Shown here: positions 7,837 through 15,296 of the stretch, piece after piece
How the letters are laid out: each line of letters begins with the position of its first letter
Position numbering within the stretch: position 1 is the stretch's first letter
Assembly: GCA_964414415.1 (NCBI GenBank)
Contig: CAYPWJ010000016.1
Coordinates: forward strand, 1 to 30,829
Origin: CAZESS01 sp964414415
GTDB lineage: Archaea; Thermoplasmatota; E2; UBA202; DSCA01
DNA: 30,829 nucleotides
Direction of reading: 5' to 3'
The notes under the pieces: model-generated
Seen by the model: only the letters and a program-made list of their open reading frames with translations
Databases searched by the model: none
What the model was told of the DNA's origin: nothing
Program-made: the position numbers and the translations under genes

Positions 7837-9789
7837 ATGAAAAAACTGTTAACCATAATGGTGGTCGCGCTGTTTGCACTGAGCGGCACCGTCTTCGTCG
7901 GGATGCAGCCGACGGACACGGCCACCGTCTCCACCTCCGACGATGGAGGCATTGCAAGCAGCAACAGCGGCCTCAGGACGATAGAGAAAACGTTTCACTT
8001 TTCAGCCCCGACCGTTGAAAGTACAGGAGAATACCTGACCGTCAACAGCGGCGGCGATACAACGCTGAGCGTCAGTGGAGAACCCATGCTGCCCTACCGG
8101 ACAAAGACCTTCGAGCTGTCCGTCGGCACGGACATCGTCAACGTCGACGTGCAGCGTGGGGCAACGAAGGAAATGCATATATCCAAAAAAGTGGTGCCCG
8201 CTCCGACGGCGGTCAGCGCCAACATGGACTCCGCCGAGGCAGTCCAGCGGGAAGGCACCGTGTACGAACACGCCGAGGCATACCCCGGCACCTGGGGAGA
8301 CTGGCGGGTCAACGTCGGACGGACCGACGGCAGCCAGGTGCTCTTCCTCACCGTGGAGCTCTACCCGGCGCAATATACCCCGGGGGAGAACACGCTTGCC
8401 TACACCGAAGAGATGCAGATAGACATCTCCTATAAGCCACCGGCAAAGCCGGTGCCGACCGTCGATACCTACGACATGGTTGTCATTACACCCAGCGAGT
8501 TTACGGACGCCTTGCAGCCGCTGGTCCAGCACAAGGAGGACCACGGCCTGGCGACGCAGCTGGTAACACTCGAGGAGATATACAACGGTGAATATTTCAG
8601 CGTCGAGGGGCGCGACAACGCTGAAAAGATCAAGTACTTCATCAAAAACGCGCTCGACAACTGGGGCATCGAATACGCCATGCTGGTCGGCGGCCGCCAC
8701 GGCGGCCTCCTGCAGGATCAGTGGTGGTGCCCCGTGCGGTACGCACATCTCGACGATAACAGCGGCTGGGAAGACGCCTATCTCAGCGACCTCTACTTCG
8801 CCGACATCTATAAATACGAGGGCGGTGAAAAGGTCTTTGCGAGCTGGGACAGCAACGACAACGGCGTCTACGCGGAATGGGGCGGCCTGAGCCATGAGAA
8901 GATCGAGGGATCCCCCGACGTCTATGTCGGCCGTCTCGCCTGCCGGAACAGTTACGAAGTCGAAAAAATGGTCGAAAAGATCATCACCTATGAGACAACT
9001 GCTGCTGGAAGCGACTGGTTCAAGAAGTTTGTCGGCGTCGGCGGTGACACCTTCCCCAGCGAGAGCGACCCGTATATGGACGGCGAGGTAACCGTCAACA
9101 AGTCAGCGGGCTTTGCCGAGAAAGCCGGCTTTGACATCACCACGCTGTATACATCGGACGGCACCCTGGCCGGGCCGGAAGACGTTGTATCCGCCGTCAG
9201 TGAGGGATGCGGTCTCCTGAGCTTCGAGGGGCACGGCAACCCGATGGGATGGGCAACCCATCCGCCAAAGGACGGCGAAACATGGATCGACGGACTGCGG
9301 CTGCAGGACATGACGAAGCTGTCCAACGACGGGCAGTACCCGGTGTGCGTGGTCGGCGGCTGCCACAACAGCCAGTTCAACATCAGCGTGCTCAACCTGC
9401 TCAAGATATACGAGGGGTACAGCCACTGGCAGGACTACATCTTCAAGGGCGAGTACGGGCCTGAATGCTGGAGCTGGTGGCTCGCCCGAGCGTTCGGCGG
9501 CGGCTCCATAGCCACGATCGGCTGCACCGGGCTGGGCTACGGAGCAATCGGCGACAACAACGGCGACGGCATCCCCGACGCGACACAGTTCTACGGCGGC
9601 TTCATCGACAGCGAGTTCTTCAAGGTATACAGCAACAACACCAGCGACACCGTTGGCGAGGTACACGGCACTGCGCTGCAGCACTACGTCAACAAGTTCC
9701 CGATAAACGACGACAAGATCCATACCAAGACCGTCGAGGAATGGGCGCTGCTCGGCGACCCGTCACTCAAAATCGGCGGCTACGAGTAA
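7837..9789 (+). CDS. Secreted C25 (gingipain-like) cysteine peptidase
   Basis: A 650-residue exported protease. Residues 1 to about 24 are a signal peptide (MKKLLTIMVVALFALSG). Residues about 45-200 form a beta-rich N-terminal region like the C25 propeptide. The catalytic domain (about 210-620) starts at YDMVVITPSEF. It carries the two catalytic residues of the clan CD fold: His466 in FEGHGN and Cys509 in VVGGCHN. The Asp-rich DNNGDGIPDA near residue 575 may bind calcium. The C-terminus GDPSLKIGGY matches the usual end of this domain, so no extra anchoring domain is present. Such enzymes break down protein outside the cell in sediment archaea; specificity is unknown. The ATG is set by the signal peptide and AAGGAGGG upstream. 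It is a single gene with its own terminator. Confidence 0.93.
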   Translation: MKKLLTIMVVALFALSGTVFVGMQPTDTATVSTSDDGGIASSNSGLRTIEKTFHFSAPTVESTGEYLTVNSGGDTTLSVSGEPMLPYRTKTFELSVGTDIVNVDVQRGATKEMHISKKVVPAPTAVSANMDSAEAVQREGTVYEHAEAYPGTWGDWRVNVGRTDGSQVLFLTVELYPAQYTPGENTLAYTEEMQIDISYKPPAKPVPTVDTYDMVVITPSEFTDALQPLVQHKEDHGLATQLVTLEEIYNGEYFSVEGRDNAEKIKYFIKNALDNWGIEYAMLVGGRHGGLLQDQWWCPVRYAHLDDNSGWEDAYLSDLYFADIYKYEGGEKVFASWDSNDNGVYAEWGGLSHEKIEGSPDVYVGRLACRNSYEVEKMVEKIITYETTAAGSDWFKKFVGVGGDTFPSESDPYMDGEVTVNKSAGFAEKAGFDITTLYTSDGTLAGPEDVVSAVSEGCGLLSFEGHGNPMGWATHPPKDGETWIDGLRLQDMTKLSNDGQYPVCVVGGCHNSQFNISVLNLLKIYEGYSHWQDYIFKGEYGPECWSWWLARAFGGGSIATIGCTGLGYGAIGDNNGDGIPDATQFYGGFIDSEFFKVYSNNTSDTVGEVHGTALQHYVNKFPINDDKIHTKTVEEWALLGDPSLKIGGYE

Positions 9790-9799
9790 GCCCGCCACT

Positions 9800-9828
9800 C
9801 TTTTCCCTCTTTTTTTCCTTTTTTTTTG
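9800..9828 (+). terminator. T-tract terminator of the C25 peptidase gene
   Basis: Runs of four, seven and nine T separated by CCC/CC begin about 10 nt after the stop codon. This is the typical form of an archaeal intrinsic terminator; there is no hairpin. Confidence 0.75.
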
Positions 9829-9927
9829 TGAGTGCTTCACCTGTTGAGCTATGCCCGATTCTTTCGTGACGGTGGCTGACGAAGGGGAGCAGGGACGCGA
9901 TGCCACGAGACGAATGAAGCTGTCTGT

Positions 9928-10953
9928 TCATCTCGTTAAGACGTCCACGCCGTTGCGCGTCACCAGCACGTCATCCTCGATACGGACACCCCACCTATCT
10001 TCCAGATAGATGCCGGGCTCCACCGTGACGACCATGCCCTCCCGCAGCACGATGTCGCTTTCCCGGCCGAGAGAGACGCCGTCGTGGACCTCAAGGCCAA
10101 GCGAATGACCCAGCGAATGCGGCATCCGTGGATATCCATGGCGGGTAAAAAAATCGTCAACGGCGGCATGGACATCCCGCGCCGGCACGCCGGGTTCCAT
10201 CGTGTCAAGCGCGAGTGCCTGACCCTGCCGCACCGTCTCACGAACCCTCTCCTGTTCTGCGCCGTCGACAAAGGTCCGTGTGACATCCGAGCAGTACCGG
10301 TCGGAGCGTGCACCAAAATCGACAAGAGCCGGCCATGCAAGCGCTGCCGCACCCGTGGTGTAATGCGGCACTGCCGAGTGCTCGCCAAAGGCAACGATGG
10401 GAGAAAACGACGATGTGGCTCCACGCCGGGCAAGCGCGTACTGCACCTCGGCGAGCACCTGGCTCTCCGTCACCCCGTCTTCCAGCCAGGCGGGCAGCCC
10501 GGCAGCGACGTCGGCTGCGATGTCACAGGCGCTCCGGATAGCCTGCACCTCTGCTCTGTCTTTCACCATCCTGGCCCGTCGGACGGCCGACGAGACGTCG
10601 ACGAGTGACGCGTCGCTGCGGAGCTGCTGCAGCCACCTTGCGTCGCGGTAGGATATCGATGGGGCGTTGACACCGACGGTGTCGCCCGTCAAATGTGCTT
10701 CGAAAAGCGCGTGTTTTTCCTCGCTGTCATGGTAGACGTGTGCATCGGCATCTGCAGCCGTGGCCTCGAGCTCCGGGCAGATGACCTCTCTGCTGCCGTC
10801 GGGATAGAGAATGACTGCTGACCGCTCAAAGCGGCCGTTCCGGTAGCCAGTGGCCCAGAAAAACGTGGCGTCGACGGCGGTGCCGTTGACGATGGCGATG
10901 GCGTCGACGGCCTCATCAGCGTGAGTGAATAAACGCCGGATGCGCTGCGTCAT
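9928..10953 (-). CDS. M24 family metallopeptidase (Xaa-Pro aminopeptidase/prolidase type)
   Basis: A 341-residue cytoplasmic enzyme with the creatinase N-terminal domain (about 1-125) and the pita-bread catalytic domain (about 130-340). All five metal ligands are present: Asp212, Asp223, His283, Glu312 and Glu326, in VDFGA, CSDVTRTF, LGHSLGLEVHD, VEPGIY and RIEDDVLV. The family removes N-terminal residues next to proline or splits X-Pro dipeptides and would finish peptides made by the secreted proteases (inference). The ATG at 10953 overlaps the ksgA stop as ATGA, so it is translated with the ribosomal operon and is its last gene. Confidence 0.9.
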   Translation of the reverse strand: MTQRIRRLFTHADEAVDAIAIVNGTAVDATFFWATGYRNGRFERSAVILYPDGSREVICPELEATAADADAHVYHDSEEKHALFEAHLTGDTVGVNAPSISYRDARWLQQLRSDASLVDVSSAVRRARMVKDRAEVQAIRSACDIAADVAAGLPAWLEDGVTESQVLAEVQYALARRGATSSFSPIVAFGEHSAVPHYTTGAAALAWPALVDFGARSDRYCSDVTRTFVDGAEQERVRETVRQGQALALDTMEPGVPARDVHAAVDDFFTRHGYPRMPHSLGHSLGLEVHDGVSLGRESDIVLREGMVVTVEPGIYLEDRWGVRIEDDVLVTRNGVDVLTR

Positions 10954-11696
10954 CGTTCCTCCTGCAACATTGCTACGGCGTCGCTTATCGCTCCTATCTG
11001 CGCCGGGAGAAGCTGCTCGGCCCGCCGGTGAATGAACGGGACGGCGACGAGCTGGTCACGATTGACAAGACCGGCGGCGAGCAACCCGTTCCGTATCTTT
11101 TTGCGCCGATGGGAAAACAGGGCTCTGACAACGTCGGCGAAGACAGCCTCGTCGATGACCGAGAAGAGCGGCTTCCGCGGCGTCATCCGGACGACAGCTG
11201 ACTGAACCCTGGGGCGAGGGTGAAACGCTCCCGGGGACACCGTCTCCAGCAGCTCCCAGTCAGCTGCATATTGCGCCATCACCGAGAGGCGGGCATAGCT
11301 GTCGCTGCCCGGCGACGCGACGAGACGCTCGGCGAACTCCTTCTGGTACATGAGGACGCCGAGGTCAAAGTCCTGCTCGAGGAGCTTGAAGGTGACGGGT
11401 GACGATATCTGGTAGGGCAGGTTGGCGACCACCTTGTTGAACTCGAGGGCGTCGAAATCAACGGCGAGGGCGTCGCCGTGCACCACCTCGACGTTTTCAA
11501 GATTCTCAAGCAGAGCGGCCAGCGATGAATCTATCTCGATGGCGACTACGTGGTCTGCAACCGTGGCGAGGTGTCTGGTGAGAGCTCCCTTTCCAGCGCC
11601 GATCTCAAGCACCGCGTCATCCCGGCTCAACTCGGCGGAGGCAACCTGCCGCTGTGCGACGCGGTCGTCGACCAAGAAATGCTGGCCGCGACGCAT
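10950..11696 (-). CDS. ksgA: 16S rRNA dimethyladenosine transferase KsgA/Dim1
   Basis: A 248-residue SAM-dependent enzyme that dimethylates two adjacent adenines at the 3' end of 16S rRNA late in small-subunit assembly. It starts MRRGQHFLVDD, like the family's usual GQHFL/NFL motif. The SAM-binding loop is EIGAGKG and the catalytic N6-adenine motif is NLPYQISSP. The C-terminal helical domain has FSHRRKKIRN, as in all KsgA proteins. The start at 11696 gives the standard N-terminus and lies 1 nt after the DUF655 stop, so translation is coupled. The gene order rpl21e - rpoF - DUF655 - ksgA is conserved in many archaea. Confidence 0.95.
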   Translation of the reverse strand: MRRGQHFLVDDRVAQRQVASAELSRDDAVLEIGAGKGALTRHLATVADHVVAIEIDSSLAALLENLENVEVVHGDALAVDFDALEFNKVVANLPYQISSPVTFKLLEQDFDLGVLMYQKEFAERLVASPGSDSYARLSVMAQYAADWELLETVSPGAFHPRPRVQSAVVRMTPRKPLFSVIDEAVFADVVRALFSHRRKKIRNGLLAAGLVNRDQLVAVPFIHRRAEQLLPAQIGAISDAVAMLQEER

Positions 11697-11697
11697 G

Positions 11698-12249
11698 TTA
11701 CTTCTTGAGCGGCGGCCGGGTGAAAAGACGGTATTTCTGGTCCGGGTCACGGAGTTCTTCTTCGACCCGCTTGGCAATCAGCTTTTCCGGGTGCGTGAGA
11801 TGATTGACGCGGTCCGCGATGTCCTCGAAGCTCTCAAACGACTGCTTCCGGCGCTCGCTGACGATTTCACGCATGGTTTTTTTTCCGAGGCCGGGGAGCA
11901 GCTCGAGCGCATGGTAGCGGGTGGAGATGGACGGGCAATCATTGTAGAACTTCACGAATCGCTCCTCCTTGTCCTTGACGATGTCCATGATGATGTAGAG
12001 GAGCTCACCGTGCGCAGCAGCCGTCAGTTCGTCGTAGGTCACACGGCCCTTCACCTTGGCGATTTTTTCTCGGCTGTCCTTGTCCTTGCCGACGTAGACG
12101 CGTTCGCCGATGGCCAGCGACACGTCTCGCTTCGGCAGCAGCTCAAGCAGCGTGAACTGGCTGTCGCCGACTCCATAGGCAAGCGACTCCCGGCGGCGAC
12201 CTGGCCTTCCGGCAGCCAGATAGTCCAAAATGTAGACGTAATCTTCCAT
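11698..12249 (-). CDS. DUF655 protein, predicted RNA/DNA-binding with helix-hairpin-helix
   Basis: A 183-residue archaeal DUF655 protein. The N-terminal part starts MEDYVYILDYLAAGR and holds a small beta-barrel-like region (about 35-70, ERVYVGKDKDSREKI). Residues about 115-160 carry the helix-hairpin-helix LELLPGLGKKTMREIV followed by FESFEDIADRV. The C-terminus is basic. Its function is unproven; the constant position between rpoF and ksgA suggests a role in ribosome assembly or transcription. ATG 12249 was preferred over the in-frame TTG at 12261 because GAGGA lies directly upstream, overlapping the end of rpoF. Confidence 0.88.
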   Translation of the reverse strand: MEDYVYILDYLAAGRPGRRRESLAYGVGDSQFTLLELLPKRDVSLAIGERVYVGKDKDSREKIAKVKGRVTYDELTAAAHGELLYIIMDIVKDKEERFVKFYNDCPSISTRYHALELLPGLGKKTMREIVSERRKQSFESFEDIADRVNHLTHPEKLIAKRVEEELRDPDQKYRLFTRPPLKK

Positions 12250-12257
12250 GGTCTTCC

Positions 12258-12572
12258 TCAAAGATATTCCCAGACGATGTCGAGGATGCGCTGCCGCTCC
12301 TCCTTGGAGGGGACAAATGTTTCCTTCGTAAAAAGAGCCATGAGCTCGTCTTCGGTCTCCGGCAGCGTATCGGCTATCTTGTACGCCTGTTTTTTGTCGA
12401 CGCGGTCGAGTTCCTTGAGCTCCCGGATGAGCTCCATCGTCTTGGCGGCCGACAGCGTGACCACGTGCTCGCTGTGATCCAGCGCTATCTTTTGCTCCCG
12501 GGTGAGCTCCTCGCGTTCGGTGCTGATGCCACTCAACTTGTTTTTTACCGCTGCCAGAGATACGATTTTCAT
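12258..12572 (-). CDS. rpoF: DNA-directed RNA polymerase subunit F (Rpo4)
   Basis: A 104-residue Rpo4/RpoF, which pairs with Rpo7 to form the stalk of archaeal RNA polymerase. The N-terminal beta segment MKIVSLAAVKNKLS is followed by the helical HRDC-like core. The ending LFTKETFVPSKEERQRILDI with a final ~WEYL is typical of the family. It starts 1 nt after the rpl21e stop. The Rpo7 gene is not in this window. Confidence 0.93.
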   Translation of the reverse strand: MKIVSLAAVKNKLSGISTEREELTREQKIALDHSEHVVTLSAAKTMELIRELKELDRVDKKQAYKIADTLPETEDELMALFTKETFVPSKEERQRILDIVWEYL

Positions 12573-12573
12573 G

Positions 12574-12864
12574 TTACTCCCGTCGCAGGTGCTCAGGCCG
12601 CACGATGACGGTCTTGACCGCGTTTCCTTCCCGAATATCCACCCGGTATGCGTTGCCCTGCCGGCCGGTTACGTAGCCGGTCTTGCCGTGGTAGCGGCGG
12701 TGGGGCATGCCCTTGTGGATGGACGGGTCTATCACGATGGACACCCGGTCTCCTTCCTCGAACTCCTGGAGCGCCCGGGTGATGGGGCTGAGTCCGCGTT
12801 CCCGTGGTTTTTTCCTGAAGACGTGTCGTGTCTTACTTCTTGTTCCTTTGGATCTTTTCGCCAT
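12574..12864 (-). CDS. rpl21e: Large-subunit ribosomal protein L21e
   Basis: A 96-residue basic protein with the archaeal L21e pattern: MAKRSKGTRSKTRHVFRKKP at the N-terminus, then the SH3-like core with EFEEGDRVSIVIDPSIHKG and HRRYHGKTGYVTGRQG. The ATG at 12864 is preceded by AGGTGAT; a GTG three codons earlier overlaps that site and is unlikely. The first 32 nt overlap the end of pus10 in another frame, so the two are probably coupled. Confidence 0.95.
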   Translation of the reverse strand: MAKRSKGTRSKTRHVFRKKPRERGLSPITRALQEFEEGDRVSIVIDPSIHKGMPHRRYHGKTGYVTGRQGNAYRVDIREGNAVKTVIVRPEHLRRE

Positions 12865-14074
12865 TGGTATCACCTATGCCTATGACGTCGAGTTTTTTAA
12901 CGTCGATGGCGGTGTCTGCCAACTCGCTGAACGAGGGCTCGGTGCGACCGCTGTCGCCGTTGAGGAGCTCCTTGATGTAGGTCCCTGACTCGGCCGTGAT
13001 GACCAGCGTCGCCGCATGGGCATCCTGTTGTTCCACCGTCATGTCCAGTATCTTTCGCTTCCGCACCCTGTCGGCCCTTCGGTGAGCTACGCGAGATGGC
13101 GTTCGTTGATTTATATATATACCCCGTAATGCACGCACTGCTTCATTAATTTTTCCCTTCCCGTGCAGCGCTATCACGGCCCGATAGGTCTTGCTCCACG
13201 ACGCCTCCTTTATCTCGGCCACCTCGTCTCGCGATGCCATGCGCAGCCCTGACACCTCGACGCGTCCATTCGCGAACGCGTTTATCTCCTGCTGCAGCGT
13301 CTCAAGGTCGATATGCCGCCGGCGTGGCTCCGTGACCTCGAGTATGAAGGGGCGGCCGGTGCCGAGCATGCGAACGTCGATGTCCTCGCGACCGGCGCCG
13401 TGGAATGACTCGTCGGTGCCCCCGCTGGCGGCCATGACCTCGTGGGCGACGAGCTCTTCCACGCTCTCTTCGTACATCTTCCCCGTGCCGCCGCAGTAGT
13501 CGCAGCCGGCGCCGTGGCACTTCCGGCAGTACCACTTTGTCTGCGGGATGCCGCGCTCCAGCTTCCGGTAGCGACCGTAGATGAAAATCGGCCGGACATC
13601 AAGCTCGACGTGGTCGAAACGGGTGTCAACGATGGCGGTTATGTCGGGTTTCTCAAATGAGACCTCTTTCCCTGTCGCGTCCTCAAGGAGCTTGCCGACC
13701 TCCCTGTTTATCTCTCGTTTCATCAGCTCTCCCTGGCCAGTTGTCTGCTCCAGCTGGGCCTCCCTCCGCTCGACGTCGTCGTCGATGCGGCTGCCGACAA
13801 GGAAGGTGTCGTATTCGTATGGCTGCAGCTTCTCGAGTACGAGCTCGGCGAAGAGCTCGATGTCGTCCATGAGCCCCTGGCAGAGCCAGCAGTCCTCCGG
13901 CTGCACGGGCTCCAGGCCGAGCGTGTCGCGAATGTGTTGCCCACGCTCCTTGTTTGTGTGGCCGTGCTCGACCTGCGCGAACTGGCGTCCCAGGCAGTGG
14001 TTGCAGAGCGGCCTGGCTGCGATGCTGCGCGCTGCCTCGAGAACTGGCTCGCTGTCCAGGGTGAGCTCGTTCAT
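12833..14074 (-). CDS. pus10: tRNA pseudouridine synthase Pus10
   Basis: A 413-residue Pus10, which makes pseudouridine at position 54 (and in many archaea 55) of the tRNA T-loop. The N-terminal zinc site is CNHC (24-27) with CWLC (62-65). A THUMP-like region follows. A second cysteine pair cluster CRKCHGAGCDYC lies at 183-194. The catalytic-domain motif GREDIDVRMLG contains the catalytic Asp (Asp231 or Asp233). The C-terminus has RTPSRVAHRRAD and GTYIKELLNGDSGRTEPS, as in the family. The ATG at 14074 lies about 26 nt from a TATA box, while an in-frame TTG at 14086 does not. It is first in the operon with rpl21e, rpoF, DUF655, ksgA and the M24 peptidase. Confidence 0.95.
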   Translation of the reverse strand: MNELTLDSEPVLEAARSIAARPLCNHCLGRQFAQVEHGHTNKERGQHIRDTLGLEPVQPEDCWLCQGLMDDIELFAELVLEKLQPYEYDTFLVGSRIDDDVERREAQLEQTTGQGELMKREINREVGKLLEDATGKEVSFEKPDITAIVDTRFDHVELDVRPIFIYGRYRKLERGIPQTKWYCRKCHGAGCDYCGGTGKMYEESVEELVAHEVMAASGGTDESFHGAGREDIDVRMLGTGRPFILEVTEPRRRHIDLETLQQEINAFANGRVEVSGLRMASRDEVAEIKEASWSKTYRAVIALHGKGKINEAVRALRGIYINQRTPSRVAHRRADRVRKRKILDMTVEQQDAHAATLVITAESGTYIKELLNGDSGRTEPSFSELADTAIDVKKLDVIGIGDTNGEKIQRNKK

Positions 14075-14096
14075 GCTGGAGGCCAAATAGCCCGGT

Positions 14097-14105
14097 GTTT
14101 AAAAA
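14097..14105 (-). promoter_or_regulatory. TATA box of the pus10-ksgA operon
   Basis: TTTTTAAAC on the minus strand, centred about 26 nt before the pus10 ATG at 14074. It predicts a leaderless mRNA for the six-gene operon. Confidence 0.6.
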
Positions 14106-14111
14106 GGTTGG

Positions 14112-14534
14112 CTACTCAAGCCGGGTGCCGCAGTAGGGACAGACTGTCGCGTCGATGGGAATGCTGCGACCGCAGTCAGGGCAGTACCGCTCGCCGCCCT
14201 GCTCCTCCTTTTTCTCCCCTATCTCGGGCCGGACGATGAGCCAGACGATGAGACCGATGATGCCGCCGACGATTCCGATGATGAGCCAGAGGGCGCCGCT
14301 CTCGCCGCGTTTCTCCGCATCACGGTACATCCAGACACCGATGGCGATGGCGATGATGACCGCTATGACAGGAATGAAACAGATAAACACGCCGAGGCCG
14401 GCGAACCCCAGCCATTCCCAGCCCCAGTCATCACCGATGTCGGTTTCGTTCTGTGCAACCGCTGGGCCGGCTATCAATCCGGCGCATATAAGCAGCAGCG
14501 CGATGACGGTAAAGATGCCGATGTTGCCGTTCAT
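14112..14534 (-). CDS. Zinc-ribbon membrane protein (copy 1)
   Basis: A 140-residue membrane protein. An N-terminal signal-like hydrophobic segment (about 5-28, ending AGPAVAQ) is followed by two membrane segments (about 45-65 and 80-100). Between them lies the motif GVWMYRDAEKRGESGALWLI; after them comes VWLIVRP. The cytoplasmic tail ends in a zinc ribbon, CPDCG-x11-CPYCG. The arrangement resembles small archaeal PLDc_N-like or zinc-ribbon membrane proteins of unknown role. It is clearly a paralog of the next gene. The start follows a TATA-like box about 25 nt upstream. Confidence 0.75.
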   Translation of the reverse strand: MNGNIGIFTVIALLLICAGLIAGPAVAQNETDIGDDWGWEWLGFAGLGVFICFIPVIAVIIAIAIGVWMYRDAEKRGESGALWLIIGIVGGIIGLIVWLIVRPEIGEKKEEQGGERYCPDCGRSIPIDATVCPYCGTRLE

Positions 14535-14554
14535 GGGAACGGTAAAGGCACGGC

Positions 14555-14563
14555 GTAAAAATA
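14555..14563 (-). promoter_or_regulatory. TATA-like box of zinc-ribbon gene copy 1
   Basis: CTATTTTTA on the minus strand, about 25 nt before the ATG at 14534. A second candidate, TATAAA near 14573-14578, would leave a 15-nt leader. Confidence 0.4.
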
Positions 14564-14630
14564 GTTTTCTGTTTATACCGCTATCCTGGTACAAGAAAGG
14601 AAAGAAGAGAAAGGAAGAGGGGTAGCGGCT

Positions 14631-15062
14631 TTATTCGCCGAATCGTTTGCCGCAGTAGGGGCAGACACTCGCGTCGAAGGGGATATTGCGGCCGCACTCG
14701 GGGCATCGGCGACGGTCGTCTTCCTGCCCGCCCTGCTGTTGCTGTTTCTCGTAGTGGGAGGGCTCCGGCGGTCGGACGATGAGCCAGACGATGAGACCGA
14801 TGATGCCGAGGATAAGACCGATGATGAGCCACAGAGCACCGCTCTTGCCGCGCTTCTCAGCATCCTTGTACATCCAGACGCCGATAGCGATCCAGATGAC
14901 GAACATGACCACCCAGACCAGGCAGAATGCACCAGCGAAGAGGCCGCCCATCCATCCCGCGTTACTCGGGTCGATATCCTGTGCCAGCGCCATCCCGGAC
15001 AGCATGCTTACCGCGAGGAGTGCCGCGAGGGCAACACCCAAAAACTTGTTGAAGGGTTTCAT
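14631..15062 (-). CDS. Zinc-ribbon membrane protein (copy 2)
   Basis: A 143-residue paralog of the neighbouring gene, with the same plan: signal-like N-terminus ending AQDID, two membrane segments, GVWMYKDAEKRGKSGALWLI, then VWLIVRPPEP, a Gln/Asp/Arg-rich linker (KQQQQGGQEDDRRR) and a C-terminal CPECG-x11-CPYCG zinc ribbon. The membrane and zinc parts are nearly identical between copies, while signal and linker differ, so this is a tandem duplication with diverged ends. Function is unknown. It has its own TATA box and a predicted leaderless start. Confidence 0.78.
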   Translation of the reverse strand: MKPFNKFLGVALAALLAVSMLSGMALAQDIDPSNAGWMGGLFAGAFCLVWVVMFVIWIAIGVWMYKDAEKRGKSGALWLIIGLILGIIGLIVWLIVRPPEPSHYEKQQQQGGQEDDRRRCPECGRNIPFDASVCPYCGKRFGE

Positions 15063-15084
15063 GGATGGCTATCAACCTATGTTA

Positions 15085-15091
15085 CTTATAG
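15085..15091 (-). promoter_or_regulatory. TATA box of zinc-ribbon gene copy 2
   Basis: CTATAAG on the minus strand, centred about 26 nt before the ATG at 15062; leaderless start predicted. Confidence 0.55.
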
Positions 15092-15262
15092 GTTTCTATT
15101 TTTTCCGAGATATGATAGAGGGAGAGACAAAAAGAGAGGTAACGGTACAAACGACGGCGGCCGCAAGGCCTTTTAAAGAAGGAGAGACCGTCGTTTTTCT
15201 GCCGTGACCGCACACGGCATTCCCGTGTCCCGCCTCGTTCACGAGAGTGGCAGCACAGAGAG

Positions 15263-15273
15263 ATAAATTTTTT
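15263..15273 (+). promoter_or_regulatory. TATA box of the nucleotidyltransferase gene
   Basis: ATAAATTTTTT, centred about 27 nt before the ATG at 15297; leaderless or nearly leaderless transcript. Confidence 0.5.
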
Positions 15274-15296
15274 AGTAGCCGGCTGTATACCAATCC

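Larger units (their letters stand above)
15063..15296. other. Divergent intergenic region with paired inverted repeats
   Basis: No gene is visible. It holds the minus-strand promoter of zinc-ribbon copy 2 and the plus-strand promoter of the nucleotidyltransferase. Between them are AAACGACGG (15149-15157) and its complement CCGTCGTTT (15186-15194), enclosing GGCC-GCAA-GGCC (15159-15170), a hairpin with a GNRA-type tetraloop. A second hairpin, GCCGTG/CACGGC, lies at 15199-15216, and CTCG-TTCA-CGAG lies near 15232-15243. These could be a small structured RNA or regulatory element. Confidence 0.4.
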
